DNA from: Gelidibacter sediminis
GTDB taxonomy: Bacteria; Bacteroidota; Bacteroidia; Flavobacteriales; Flavobacteriaceae
Direction of reading: 5' to 3'
Assembly: GCF_004364975.1 (NCBI RefSeq)
Contig: NZ_SOBW01000007.1
Coordinates: forward strand, 744,001 to 808,000
DNA: 64,000 nucleotides
Shown: positions 8,866 to 17,560 of the stretch, in pieces
Layout of the letters: each line of letters starts with the position of its first letter
Position numbering within the stretch: the first letter of the stretch is position 1
The notes under the pieces: model-generated
The model's database searches: none
What the model saw: only the letters and a program-made list of their open reading frames with translations
What the model was told of the DNA's origin: nothing
Program-made: the position numbers and the translations under genes

Positions 8866-10020
8866 TTAAGACTTGATAACGTGTGTTCCCTGTGATAACT
8901 TCACTTTATAAACAGAACACGCTGTTCCGAATTCGTTTTTATACTGTTCAGAAACTTCTTTTTTAAAGGTTTTAAAGGCACTTTTCAACACCAAGTTGAT
9001 TGTACAGCCACCAAAACCGCCACCCATCATCCGGGCACCAGCAACATCGGGACTTTCTTTTGCTTTTTCCACTAAAAAATCGAGCTCAGCGCAACTCACT
9101 TGATATTGTTTACTCAAACCGTTATGCGATTGAAAAAGCAAGTCTCCCAACGTGTCAACATCATTTTCCTCAATCGCTTCAGCAAAACGCTGAACACGAT
9201 TATTTTCTTGAATAACATAGAGTGCTTTTTGATAATCAGCTTCACTAATCTCAGACTTCAAACCATCTAAATCCGCCTTTGTTGCATCCCTTAAAGCAGC
9301 AACATTTAGAAGTTTTGATATATTCTCACATACTGCGCGTCGGTCGTTATAGGCACTTTCTGATAAATCGTGTTTTACATTAGTATTAATGAGCATCAAT
9401 TCATAATCTTTAAAGTCGATGGTATAGGCTTTGGACTCAACCGTTCGACAATCTAAAAGTAAAGCGCTGTCCGTGATGCCAAACATACTGGCATACTGAT
9501 CCATAATCCCACAATTAACGCCTACAAAATTATGCTCCGCTTTTTGGGAGACTAAAATCATTTCCTCTTTGGTCAAACCAAGATTAAAAAGTTCATTTAA
9601 CCCATAGACAAAACTATTTTCTAAGGCTGCTGATGAAGACATGCCTGCACCTCCAGGAATATTGCCCGCAAACACACTATTGAAGTTGCCTGGGTTTTTA
9701 CCCAACTTTTGAACTTCAGCAATAACCCCTAAGATATAATTTCGCCATCCACCATCACTCAAAGGCTGTAAAGCGTCCAAGCCAAATTCATGCGCTTCTT
9801 CCATGTTTAAGGCAATAACTTTACTTGTAGGAGCATCACTTTTTTGAATAGCAAGTGCGATGCCTTTATTGATGGCGGCAGGAAACACAAAGCCTTCATT
9901 ATAATCAGTATGCTCACCTATCAAATTGATTCTTCCTGGCGAATAGACAAGCAAAGGTTCTGTATTAAAATGTGATTTAAAACGCTGTTTAACGTCTTTA
10001 ATTAATTTCTTATTCTTCAT
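8866..10020 (-). CDS. galK: galactokinase
   Basis: A 384-residue GHMP-family kinase that phosphorylates alpha-D-galactose at C1 using ATP. The substrate signature GRINLIGEHTDYNEG is at residues 29-43. The phosphate-binding loop GGAGMSSSAA is at 123-132, and the third GHMP motif MMGGGFGGC is at 331-339. It is two bases from the transporter gene upstream and 17 from galT, so it belongs to one transcript. Confidence 0.97.
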   Translation of the reverse strand: MKNKKLIKDVKQRFKSHFNTEPLLVYSPGRINLIGEHTDYNEGFVFPAAINKGIALAIQKSDAPTSKVIALNMEEAHEFGLDALQPLSDGGWRNYILGVIAEVQKLGKNPGNFNSVFAGNIPGGAGMSSSAALENSFVYGLNELFNLGLTKEEMILVSQKAEHNFVGVNCGIMDQYASMFGITDSALLLDCRTVESKAYTIDFKDYELMLINTNVKHDLSESAYNDRRAVCENISKLLNVAALRDATKADLDGLKSEISEADYQKALYVIQENNRVQRFAEAIEENDVDTLGDLLFQSHNGLSKQYQVSCAELDFLVEKAKESPDVAGARMMGGGFGGCTINLVLKSAFKTFKKEVSEQYKNEFGTACSVYKVKLSQGTHVIKS

Positions 10021-10022
10021 AA

Positions 10023-11669
10023 TTAAGCAAAATAAACATACACTGCAATAACCAATAAACAGATGACCAAACCAACAGCCTTCACATGCTTATAAGGGGT
10101 GATATCTACCTGTTTGGTGTATTCTTGAACGAAAGGTGTTTCTCTTGGTTTTAGTTTCCCGATGATTAACATGATCACAATATTCAACACGAATAAAATA
10201 GCCATGATATCCAAAAAGTGAGGATAAGCCTGCGCTTCAACAAGTGCTAACGCAGCCTTATCAGTAACGCCCATAACCGATGCTTCAGCAAGTGCCTTAC
10301 CAATAAAGTAGTCCTTCATAAAGAATTGACTGATAATGTAAAGGAAACACCCAGACACCAAACCTACCTTAGCTGCAATAGCAGGTACACGTTTAGTGGT
10401 ATATCCTACCACAATAATGGTTAAGATTGGAATACTATAAATTCCGTTGATCTCTTGTAAATACGCAAACAAACTACCTGCGTTGGCAATCAGTGGCGCA
10501 ATAAACATAGCCGCAATTGCTAAGACAATTCCAAAAGTTTTACCGTATTTAACTACCGTTTTTTCGTCAGCATCCTTATTGATGTGTTGCTTATAGACAT
10601 CGATACCAAACAAGGTAACGGAACTGTTTAGCACACTATTAAAGGAACTCAAAATAGCACCAAAAACTACCGCTGCAAAAAAGCCTACAAATGCTGTAGG
10701 TAATACTTTTTTAACCAACATAGGATAAGCACTATCTGCATTTTCTAATGTTCCTTGAAACATATGATAAGCGATCAATCCTGGCAAAACCACAATGATT
10801 GGGCCCAATATTTTAATGAACCCTGCCAACAATAATCCTTTTTGGCCTTCTTTTAAATTCTTTGCACCAAGTGCTCTTTGGATGATTTGTTGGTTGGTAC
10901 CCCAATAAAATAAATTGACCAACATCATCCCTGTAAATATGGTATAGAATGGCACCGGATCTGTCGGTCCTCCCATCGATTTAAATTTGTCTGGATGTTC
11001 AGTAGTTAGGATGGATAACCCATCTAACATATTCCCATCACCAATCATCAACAATCCAAAAATCGGGATTAACACGCCACCAATCAACAAGCCAATCGCA
11101 TTAATGGAATCAGATACCGCAACGGCTTTAAGTCCACCAAATACGGCATAAATAGATCCGATGATCCCAATGCCCCACACACAGATCCAAATAGACTGGG
11201 TTTGGGTAACCCCTAATAGTTCAGGCACATCAAACATCCCACTAATAGCCAGAGAACCAGAATATAAAATAACCGGAAGTAACACAACTACATACCCCGA
11301 AAGGAATAATACAGAGGTTAAGGTTTTTGTTGTAACGTCAAAACGCTCTGACAAAAACCCAGGAATAGTTGTCAACCCGCCTTTTAAATAGCGCGGTAAT
11401 AGGAAAATAGCGGTTAGGACCATAGCAACGGCGGCAACAGTTTCCCATACCATCACGGATAATCCGCTTTGGTAAGCTGATCCATTGAGTCCCACCAATT
11501 GTTCCGTAGACAAATTGGTAAGCAATAAGGATCCTGCAACAACGCCTGCAGTTAAACTACGTCCACCCAAAAAATACCCATCTGAAGTGCCTTCATCTGT
11601 TTTTCTGGTTTTTAAATAGGAGATTACCGCGACGAGTACCGTAAACCCAATAAAAGTTAAAAATTGCAT
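10023..11669 (-). CDS. sodium/sugar symporter of the SSS family
   Basis: A 548-residue inner-membrane protein with about 14 hydrophobic helices. The segment FYWGTNQQIIQRALGAK is the sugar-transporting SGLT/vSGLT-type signature of the solute:sodium symporter family. Its place between galM and galK makes D-galactose the probable substrate, imported with Na+. The N-terminus is outside-first without a cleavable signal, as usual for the family. Confidence 0.9.
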   Translation of the reverse strand: MQFLTFIGFTVLVAVISYLKTRKTDEGTSDGYFLGGRSLTAGVVAGSLLLTNLSTEQLVGLNGSAYQSGLSVMVWETVAAVAMVLTAIFLLPRYLKGGLTTIPGFLSERFDVTTKTLTSVLFLSGYVVVLLPVILYSGSLAISGMFDVPELLGVTQTQSIWICVWGIGIIGSIYAVFGGLKAVAVSDSINAIGLLIGGVLIPIFGLLMIGDGNMLDGLSILTTEHPDKFKSMGGPTDPVPFYTIFTGMMLVNLFYWGTNQQIIQRALGAKNLKEGQKGLLLAGFIKILGPIIVVLPGLIAYHMFQGTLENADSAYPMLVKKVLPTAFVGFFAAVVFGAILSSFNSVLNSSVTLFGIDVYKQHINKDADEKTVVKYGKTFGIVLAIAAMFIAPLIANAGSLFAYLQEINGIYSIPILTIIVVGYTTKRVPAIAAKVGLVSGCFLYIISQFFMKDYFIGKALAEASVMGVTDKAALALVEAQAYPHFLDIMAILFVLNIVIMLIIGKLKPRETPFVQEYTKQVDITPYKHVKAVGLVICLLVIAVYVYFA

Positions 11670-11697
11670 AATTATCTGATTAGTTTGTTAGTGTTCA

Positions 11698-12600
11698 TTA
11701 ATCTCTAAGATCTTTAAATACGATGGTCCATGTAACGTCATACTCTGCATTTGGCTGTAATGTTTGCAAACCTATAGCGTTGTTAAAACTATCTGCCGCA
11801 CCCGTCATTGGCTCAATAGCAATAACATTTGAGGTATTAGGCGTATACAATTGTAAATAATTTTTTTCAGAAGTACTGCCTATTATTAAAAGATATTCAG
11901 GCGTATGAAATTCGACGGCATCGGATTGGAGCTCATATCCATCATCTAAAGTGACACCTTTAAGATGGTAGGGCATTTCAATATTAAAAGGACATGTGCC
12001 AGAAACAATTTGCTGAGTGTCGCATAAAAACTGAGTTTCACTATCAAAATGCAGACTGCTTTCATCTATATTTTTACTGACAAAGTACGGATGCCAGCCT
12101 AAGGTGAATGGAAGTGCCTTCGCGTCTTTATTTTTTATTTCAACCGACAGACTTAAATCATCATCAGATAATTTATAGGTCAATTTCATTTTAAACTTAA
12201 ATGGAAATCCTTTGCAAGAACCATCGTAATGATAATTTAGCGTGACAGATCCATAATTTGCTTGAAGATCTTCACCACTACATTCGAATGTCTTATCATA
12301 GACCAATCCATGAAGTGCATTGTTTTTATCCACTTCATTACAATCTAACCTGTATTCATAATCTTCAAAAGAATAAGTGCCATCCTTAATTCTGTTCGCA
12401 AAAGGAAACAAAATAGAAGAGGCGTAATTGTCTTTATACGTTGACGGAGCATAGTCGGCAAGCACCGCAATACCATTAAACACAAGGTCACTCAATCGGC
12501 CGCCTTGGTTAAGACATAATGTAGCTTTAGTGGTTTGGTCAGCATTAGTCAGTTCAACAAACTGCAACCCATGCGCTTCTTTTTTTGTAAGTGTATACAA
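11698..12600 (-). CDS. galM: aldose 1-epimerase (galactose mutarotase)
   Basis: A 300-residue galactose-mutarotase-fold protein that interconverts beta- and alpha-galactose ahead of galactokinase. Expected active-site residues are visible as H97 in NNALHGLVYD, H170 in LGWHPYF and the catalytic glutamate E263 in AIEPMTG. It has no signal peptide and is cytoplasmic. It starts three bases after the regulator gene stop. It is slightly shorter than the E. coli enzyme, as for the bacterial LacX/YeaD-like subgroup, so activity on another aldose cannot be excluded. Confidence 0.88.
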   Translation of the reverse strand: MYTLTKKEAHGLQFVELTNADQTTKATLCLNQGGRLSDLVFNGIAVLADYAPSTYKDNYASSILFPFANRIKDGTYSFEDYEYRLDCNEVDKNNALHGLVYDKTFECSGEDLQANYGSVTLNYHYDGSCKGFPFKFKMKLTYKLSDDDLSLSVEIKNKDAKALPFTLGWHPYFVSKNIDESSLHFDSETQFLCDTQQIVSGTCPFNIEMPYHLKGVTLDDGYELQSDAVEFHTPEYLLIIGSTSEKNYLQLYTPNTSNVIAIEPMTGAADSFNNAIGLQTLQPNAEYDVTWTIVFKDLRD

Positions 12601-12603
12601 GGT

Positions 12604-13602
12604 TTATATAGATTTTCTAATTATTAAACGGTTCGGGTTTTCAACTTGGGCAAATTCCTTATTCAAAATCATTTCTGCCAATCGTTGCCCCATCAGATTA
12701 AAATCGGTTGAAATGGTCGTGATGCCGCCTTCAACAATTTCTTTCAATAAAGTGTCATTATAAGAAATAATACCGATGTCTTTTGCCACTAGCAACCCTT
12801 GTTCTTTAATATGCTTTATAATTCGAATTAAGTTTTTATCGTCCAATACAATATAAAGTTCACCGGCAGATATCAGTCTGTTTGAAAAACTATCTATGAT
12901 TTCATGATTCAGGTTGTAATGTTCGCAAAATGACTGAAAACCATCTTTAATCCCTTGAGGTTGTCGCGATGCAGGATATAATAAAACGAGTTTTTGATAC
13001 GACTTAATTTTATCTAAAGCCACTTCAAGCCCCTGATATATATCTTTCTTGAAATTTTGAAAAACTGAAGGGTATTGCTTGAGATCGGCATGAGTCTGAT
13101 CTAAAATATAGACCTTATCCTGTGGCAATCGCTCTATAACTTGTCCGGTATTCTTCAAATTTGCAGGCATGATGACATACGCGCTATAATCTCCAACATT
13201 ATCATTGATCAATTTGGCGAACATATCCTGATTAAAGTGATGAAAGAAAATATCCACTTGAATATTATCGCCCAAATTAGATAAAAACGAATTGTATAAA
13301 TCTTCCTTAAACGAATTAAATTCGTCAAAAAGTAAGAATATTTTATGGTTGACCTCAACATCAACACTATTAACATAATAGCCTTTTCCAACGATAGATT
13401 GAATAATTCCGCGGGTTTTCAACTCATTAAATGCCATAAGAACGGTATCTCGAGATAGGGAATGCTGATTTTTAATTGTATTTAAAGAAGGTAGCTTATC
13501 CCCTTTTTTTAAAGTACCGGAAACAATCGCCGCCTCAATGGAAGCCACAATTTGTTTGTACTTAGGAATGCTGGATTTCTTTTTAATATTGACAATGCCC
13601 AT
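12604..13602 (-). CDS. GntR-family regulator with sugar-binding-like C-domain (AraR type)
   Basis: A 332-residue transcription factor. Residues ~10-80 form a GntR winged helix (KGDKLPSLNTIKNQ, LSRDTVLMAFNELKTRG). The rest resembles the periplasmic-binding/LacI effector domain, so a sugar ligand is likely. It is the first gene of the galactose operon, followed by galM, symporter, galK and galT with gaps of 2-28 bases, which suggests autoregulation. A near-perfect 16-bp dyad lies 35 bases upstream of the start. The ATG is almost on the transcription start predicted from the promoter. Repressor or activator mode is not decided by sequence. Confidence 0.9.
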   Translation of the reverse strand: MGIVNIKKKSSIPKYKQIVASIEAAIVSGTLKKGDKLPSLNTIKNQHSLSRDTVLMAFNELKTRGIIQSIVGKGYYVNSVDVEVNHKIFLLFDEFNSFKEDLYNSFLSNLGDNIQVDIFFHHFNQDMFAKLINDNVGDYSAYVIMPANLKNTGQVIERLPQDKVYILDQTHADLKQYPSVFQNFKKDIYQGLEVALDKIKSYQKLVLLYPASRQPQGIKDGFQSFCEHYNLNHEIIDSFSNRLISAGELYIVLDDKNLIRIIKHIKEQGLLVAKDIGIISYNDTLLKEIVEGGITTISTDFNLMGQRLAEMILNKEFAQVENPNRLIIRKSI

Positions 13603-13606
13603 GTAA

Positions 13607-13637
13607 CAAATGTAGAATATTTTTGCACATATACAAA
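13607..13637 (-). promoter_or_regulatory. promoter of the galactose operon
   Basis: On the minus strand TTTG (13634-13637), exactly 19 bases and TACATTTG (13607-13614) match the Bacteroidota promoter. The -7 element ends only four bases before the regulator ATG, so the mRNA would be leaderless or nearly so. Confidence 0.72.
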
Positions 13638-13652
13638 CTGGTAGGTACTAGT
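13637..13652. promoter_or_regulatory. putative operator of the GntR-type galactose regulator
   Basis: ACTGGTA-GG-TACTAGT is an inverted repeat with one mismatch per arm pair. It touches the -33 box of the operon promoter. Its length, spacing and central GTA..TAC resemble operators of AraR-type GntR regulators (16 bp with inner GTACGTAC). Binding by the adjacent regulator is inferred. Confidence 0.6.
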
Positions 13653-13790
13653 AGTTAAAATTGACACAAAATCTGTTGTAATTGATTCAATTTCAGTCTG
13701 AAAATTTAAATATAATTTAACTAAAATATAATTTGATTAAAAATCACTTTTTATACCATTTTTAATCGTCAAAAACGAGTCGTATGATGG

Positions 13791-13902
13791 TAACCCAAGT
13801 GCTCACAAACGCCTATATGGGTTAGGATTTAATGCATTGAAGCATTTTATTCTTCGTAACTTTACCTCCCATTATGGTTTGAGAAATAGCATCTCAACCA
13901 TA
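13791..13902 (+). other. hairpin-rich leader upstream of the outer-membrane protein gene
   Basis: Three successive inverted repeats lie in the 337-base divergent region. They are TAACCCA (13791-13797) with TGGGTTA (13818-13824), AATGC-ATTGAA-GCATT near 13832-13847, and TATGGTT(T)GAGA (13873-13884) with TCTCAACCATA (13892-13902). The last is the strongest and ends 37 bases before the ATG at 13940. It may be an mRNA-stabilising or regulatory 5' structure. No known riboswitch was recognised. Confidence 0.45.
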
Positions 13903-13939
13903 TCCACATGAAAAAATTATAGAACTAAAAATTATAATT

Positions 13940-14875
13940 ATGAAAATGACACGCAACGCTTTGTTAGCTTGTATACTAATGGCGACAACTTATGTTTCAC
14001 AAGCTCAAAATGACATGACTCCTATTGAAGATTCAAGCTTTTACATCCGTGTTACTGGCGGTTACAGTTTTCAATCTGGAAAAACGGAATTTAACAACGC
14101 TGACCCAAATGAACTTACTGGCATCAAGCAATCTACTGATATTACGGTGAATGCAGACGGTTCTTCAATTAATGTAAAATCATTAAATGGCACGGCTGGT
14201 GCTGGACTAAAATTCAATGTTACCGGTGGCTATATGTTCAACCCTTATTTTGGTGCTGAAATGGGCATCACGTATTTCCATGGTGATAAAACAATGATTG
14301 GCCGTTTGAGAAGTCCGCAGGTCAATTCTGAAGCCAATACCTATTTAAGAGGATTTGATGTGGCTCCAGGAATCTTCATCACTCCAAATTTTAAGGCGGT
14401 TAACCCTTACGCGCGTATCGGATTGATTGTTCCTGTAGCAGGCGACCTGACGATTGAAACTGTTGCAAGACAAAAAAATGGCGGTGGCGAAGGCACGGAT
14501 ATTTTGGTAGAGGCATTGAGTGAAGTGCAAGCTAAATTTAGCGTGGGCTATTTTGGAGCGCTAGGAATCACTTACCCAATCAGCGACAACTTTAGTGTTT
14601 TTGGTGAAGTAGAGATCAAAAACTTAAGCATCAAAAGTAAATCGGCAAAAATCACGGAATATTCTACAACCGCTATTTCTGACGGACAATCGCAATTGGT
14701 ACCGGGACAACAGTTAGCAGATTTACCTGTTTATGAAAAAGAATTTGAATTTTCTGATGATTACAATCAAAGTACCACCACTCAACCTGACCAAACCAAA
14801 CCACGTGTCATCCCGACGCAATACGTGAATGCAAGTGGCACAGGAATTAATGTGGGAATTCGATTTATTCTTTAA
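13940..14875 (+). CDS. outer-membrane beta-barrel protein
   Basis: A 311-residue exported protein with a signal peptide of about 22 residues (cut near VSQAQ). The mature protein alternates glycine/aromatic beta-strands typical of OmpA-like or OmpW-like barrels (FYIRVTGGYSFQSG, FNVTGGYMFNPYFGAEMGITYF, VGYFGALGITYPI). It ends in GTGINVGIRFIL, a proper terminal barrel strand. There is no OmpA C-terminal peptidoglycan domain. It is probably a small surface barrel of unknown ligand. The next gene, a DUF2147 protein, begins nine bases downstream and is likely coexpressed. Confidence 0.83.
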   Translation: MKMTRNALLACILMATTYVSQAQNDMTPIEDSSFYIRVTGGYSFQSGKTEFNNADPNELTGIKQSTDITVNADGSSINVKSLNGTAGAGLKFNVTGGYMFNPYFGAEMGITYFHGDKTMIGRLRSPQVNSEANTYLRGFDVAPGIFITPNFKAVNPYARIGLIVPVAGDLTIETVARQKNGGGEGTDILVEALSEVQAKFSVGYFGALGITYPISDNFSVFGEVEIKNLSIKSKSAKITEYSTTAISDGQSQLVPGQQLADLPVYEKEFEFSDDYNQSTTTQPDQTKPRVIPTQYVNASGTGINVGIRFIL

Positions 14876-14884
14876 TATTCAGTT

Positions 14885-15325
14885 ATGAAGACGATAAAAA
14901 CCTATTTAGTATGCCTCGCATTACTCTTGAGCATTCCATTAGCCCAAGCACAGCAAATTACGGGCAAATGGAAAACGGTTGATGATGAAACGGGAAAGAC
15001 CAAATCCATCGTTGAACTTTATAACGCTAACGGAAAAATTTACGGAAAGGTTTCAAAATTATTGCTTCCTGAAGATCAAGGCAAACCTTGCATTAAATGT
15101 GAAGGAAAAGATTACAATCAGCCCATTGAAGGCTTGGTCATAGTGAAAGGTTTGACTAAAAATAGCGATAATGAGTATGAAGGCGGTACGATTTTCGATC
15201 CGCAGAAAGGCAAAGAATACAAATGCAAAATGTGGATTGATAAAGACAGTCCAAACACATTAAACGTTCGTGGCTACGTGGCCTTTTTCTACAGAACCCA
15301 AAAATGGTATCGTGTGACGGAATAA
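14885..15325 (+). CDS. DUF2147 domain-containing secreted protein
   Basis: A 146-residue exported protein with a signal peptide ending near residue 22 (AQAQQ). The mature part begins with ITGKWKTVDDETGKTKSIVE, characteristic of DUF2147, a lipocalin-like small beta-barrel of unknown function in the cell envelope. The pair of cysteines in KPCIKCEG and a third cysteine in YKCKMW may form a disulfide. It follows the outer-membrane barrel gene by nine bases and is followed by a strong terminator. Confidence 0.88.
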   Translation: MKTIKTYLVCLALLLSIPLAQAQQITGKWKTVDDETGKTKSIVELYNANGKIYGKVSKLLLPEDQGKPCIKCEGKDYNQPIEGLVIVKGLTKNSDNEYEGGTIFDPQKGKEYKCKMWIDKDSPNTLNVRGYVAFFYRTQKWYRVTE

Positions 15326-15344
15326 TAATGTCAACTTAAAAAAT

Positions 15345-15378
15345 GAAAAAGCACTTAAGAAATTAAGTGCTTTTTTTT
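15345..15378. terminator. bidirectional terminator
   Basis: AAAAAGCACTTAA, loop, TTAAGTGCTTTTTTTT. The symmetrical A/T flanks allow it to end both the DUF2147 transcript and the converging exonuclease transcript. Confidence 0.85.
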
Positions 15379-15397
15379 ATATAGACTATTTATAATA

Positions 15398-16777
15398 TTA
15401 GTGCAATTCCAATGTTTCGACACCGGAAGGCTGCAACAACAGTTTTCTCAAAATGCCCTGAACTTCCATGGTTTCCTTTTGCGGAATAAGGAAAGTTTCC
15501 AAATCGTCCATGTGCACAACTTGCGCTGATTTTTCTACAAAACCATAGCCTAGATAAAGTCCGTTTTTAATCAACACAAAAGCTTCCTCTTCCTGATGTC
15601 GTCCCTTTTCCTTCAAGACGATGTTCTGATTGGACGTTGCCATATATTCAATGGCCAAATTCGCCCGTTCGTTATAATCCACTACCGATTCTTCATCCTT
15701 ACAAACACCTTTACAAGTGGTCAATTTGTAATGCGAACACATCCAAACACTCTCTTGCAAATGACAGTATTTTGGGCACAATTCAAATTTTTCGCATACT
15801 TGCTCTAAATACAATCGGCAATCGCGAATGCTGTGAAAAATTTGTAACGGAAATGGAGTCGCTTTAAGCGTGTTGAATGCCAAATGCTGAATGCCGCGAC
15901 GGTCTTCATAACTAAAAACCGCATAAGGCTTTGGCACACGTTTGGCGGCTTGGTTATAAAGCGGAAAATGATGTTTAATGGCAGCATCTTCCATTAATCG
16001 CGCCACCAAATCACTTCCTGACAGTTCATAATCAATGTGGGCCGTTTCTCTACAAAGGTTCAGTTCCTTTTCTTTCTTATCATAGAAATGTCCCAAGACA
16101 CGCTTTTTTAAATTGATGGCCTTCCCTATATAAATAATTTTTCCTTTCTTGTTTTTGAAATAATAAATGCCCGGACCATTAGGGATACTTTCAAAAATGG
16201 CGCTTGGCAAGTGCGACGGCAAGGTGGCTTCTTTCGATCCTTTTTTCAAAAAGTCCGCAAAAACAGTTTCCGAATGTTTATGCGCCAATAGTTTTTGAAA
16301 CAAGGTCACGGTAGCTTCGGCATCACCGCGTGCACGGTGCCTGTCTACCAAATCAATCTCCATAGCAGCACACAATTTTCCCAAACTATACGATCGGAAT
16401 CCGGGGAACAGCGTACGCGACAATCGCACGGTGCATAATTTTCGTCGTCTGAAATCGCCGCCAATGGCTTTGAATTCATTACGAATCACGTTATAATCAA
16501 AATTGACATTATGGGCCACAAAAATAGTGTCTTCAGTAATGGCAAGAATCGCTTCTGAAATTTCTGCAAAGGTGGGTGCATCCGCAACCATCGCATTATC
16601 AATACCGGTTAATGCGGTAATATAATCAGGAATTAACGACTCCGGATTGACCAGCGACGTGAATTCATCAACCACCTTGTCACCGTCATGTTTAAAAATG
16701 GAAATTTCAGTGATTTTGTTACCACGTCCGGTGGTTTCAACGTCAATAATGGTATATGTTGCTTTGGTTTTTCCCAT
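15398..16777 (-). CDS. DEDDh exonuclease fused to GIY-YIG/UvrC-like domain
   Basis: A 459-residue putative DNA repair nuclease. Residues 1-165 are a DnaQ-type 3'-5' exonuclease with D12, E14 (DVETTG), D94 (HNVNFDYN), H147 and D152. Residues ~198-280 form a GIY-YIG nuclease domain (GIYYF 203-207, YIGKA 216-220, E263 in LMEDAAIK), as in UvrC and Cho. A cysteine cluster follows: C320, C328, C334, C338, C347, C355 and C359. The last three have the C-x7-C-x3-C spacing of the UvrC iron-sulfur motif. The start codon overlaps the stop of the XRE-S24 gene by one base (TAATG), implying coupled translation. It lacks the UvrC C-terminal nuclease and HhH domains. Confidence 0.9.
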   Translation of the reverse strand: MGKTKATYTIIDVETTGRGNKITEISIFKHDGDKVVDEFTSLVNPESLIPDYITALTGIDNAMVADAPTFAEISEAILAITEDTIFVAHNVNFDYNVIRNEFKAIGGDFRRRKLCTVRLSRTLFPGFRSYSLGKLCAAMEIDLVDRHRARGDAEATVTLFQKLLAHKHSETVFADFLKKGSKEATLPSHLPSAIFESIPNGPGIYYFKNKKGKIIYIGKAINLKKRVLGHFYDKKEKELNLCRETAHIDYELSGSDLVARLMEDAAIKHHFPLYNQAAKRVPKPYAVFSYEDRRGIQHLAFNTLKATPFPLQIFHSIRDCRLYLEQVCEKFELCPKYCHLQESVWMCSHYKLTTCKGVCKDEESVVDYNERANLAIEYMATSNQNIVLKEKGRHQEEEAFVLIKNGLYLGYGFVEKSAQVVHMDDLETFLIPQKETMEVQGILRKLLLQPSGVETLELH

Positions 16778-17547
16778 TAGGCCATTTTTTGAACCGCTTC
16801 CAGCTCTACTTTTAATTCTTGGAACATTGCCATAATACTGCTCAGTTTCAATTCCTTTTCATCGTATTCCTGAGTGTTGATACAGCAGGTAAATTCCCAC
16901 AGTTCCAATACATTTTCAATAGGAACTTCGTAAGGTTGATAAGCTTTATTATCGCTACTTAACATCAAGGTCTGTTTCTCTTCAATTAAATTATACACGC
17001 GCTTATAAACCAGTCCATCATCTTTAGTCAACACAATATAGGTGCGTCCATTTTTCACATCCTGAATATCCTCCACATACTTTGCCACCACAAAAGACCC
17101 GTCTTTTACGGGCAGCATGGAGTCGCCTTTAATTGGAAAGGCACGGTGGGTTCCTGTAGGAAGAAAAGGCAACTTTATTTTTTGCAGCTGTTCAATATAT
17201 TCTGGATCATCATAACCTGCCAAATACCCCGCAGAGGCTTTTGCAGGCACAATTTCAATAAGATCTTCATTGTCTTCGTTGACGGTTATCGGGAACAGCA
17301 CGCGCTTACTTCCAATATCAATAAACGAGGTATCTTTGGCTTTACGTAAATCATTTTTGACCAAAATGTCAATGGGGATTTTAAAGTAATTGGACAAATC
17401 AATCAATCGGTCAATAGGTGGTTCAGAACGCCCTTCCTCATATGATCCCACTACCGATCGTGACCAACCCAACTCATCGGCAAAACGCTCTTGAGACAAC
17501 TGTTTTAAGGAGCGAAGGTGTTTTATGTTTGCTTGAATGTTTTTCAT
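16777..17547 (-). CDS. XRE-family regulator with S24 (LexA-like) peptidase domain
   Basis: A 256-residue regulator. Residues ~5-65 are a Cro/C1-type helix-turn-helix (QLSQERFADELGWSRSVVGS). Residues ~95-215 are a LexA/UmuD-like S24 domain with the serine S143 (IKGDSMLP) and lysine K182 (VYKRV) of the Ser-Lys dyad. A candidate self-cleavage Ala-Gly lies at 106-107 (ASAGYLAGY). A short coiled C-terminal tail ends the protein. It is the likely damage-responsive repressor of the surrounding cassette and of its own transcript, which also encodes the exonuclease fusion. Three copies of CTACAAATA occur upstream of its start. RecA-triggered cleavage is an inference from the family. Confidence 0.9.
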   Translation of the reverse strand: MKNIQANIKHLRSLKQLSQERFADELGWSRSVVGSYEEGRSEPPIDRLIDLSNYFKIPIDILVKNDLRKAKDTSFIDIGSKRVLFPITVNEDNEDLIEIVPAKASAGYLAGYDDPEYIEQLQKIKLPFLPTGTHRAFPIKGDSMLPVKDGSFVVAKYVEDIQDVKNGRTYIVLTKDDGLVYKRVYNLIEEKQTLMLSSDNKAYQPYEVPIENVLELWEFTCCINTQEYDEKELKLSSIMAMFQELKVELEAVQKMA

Positions 17548-17560
17548 TTTCTTCTTTCTA

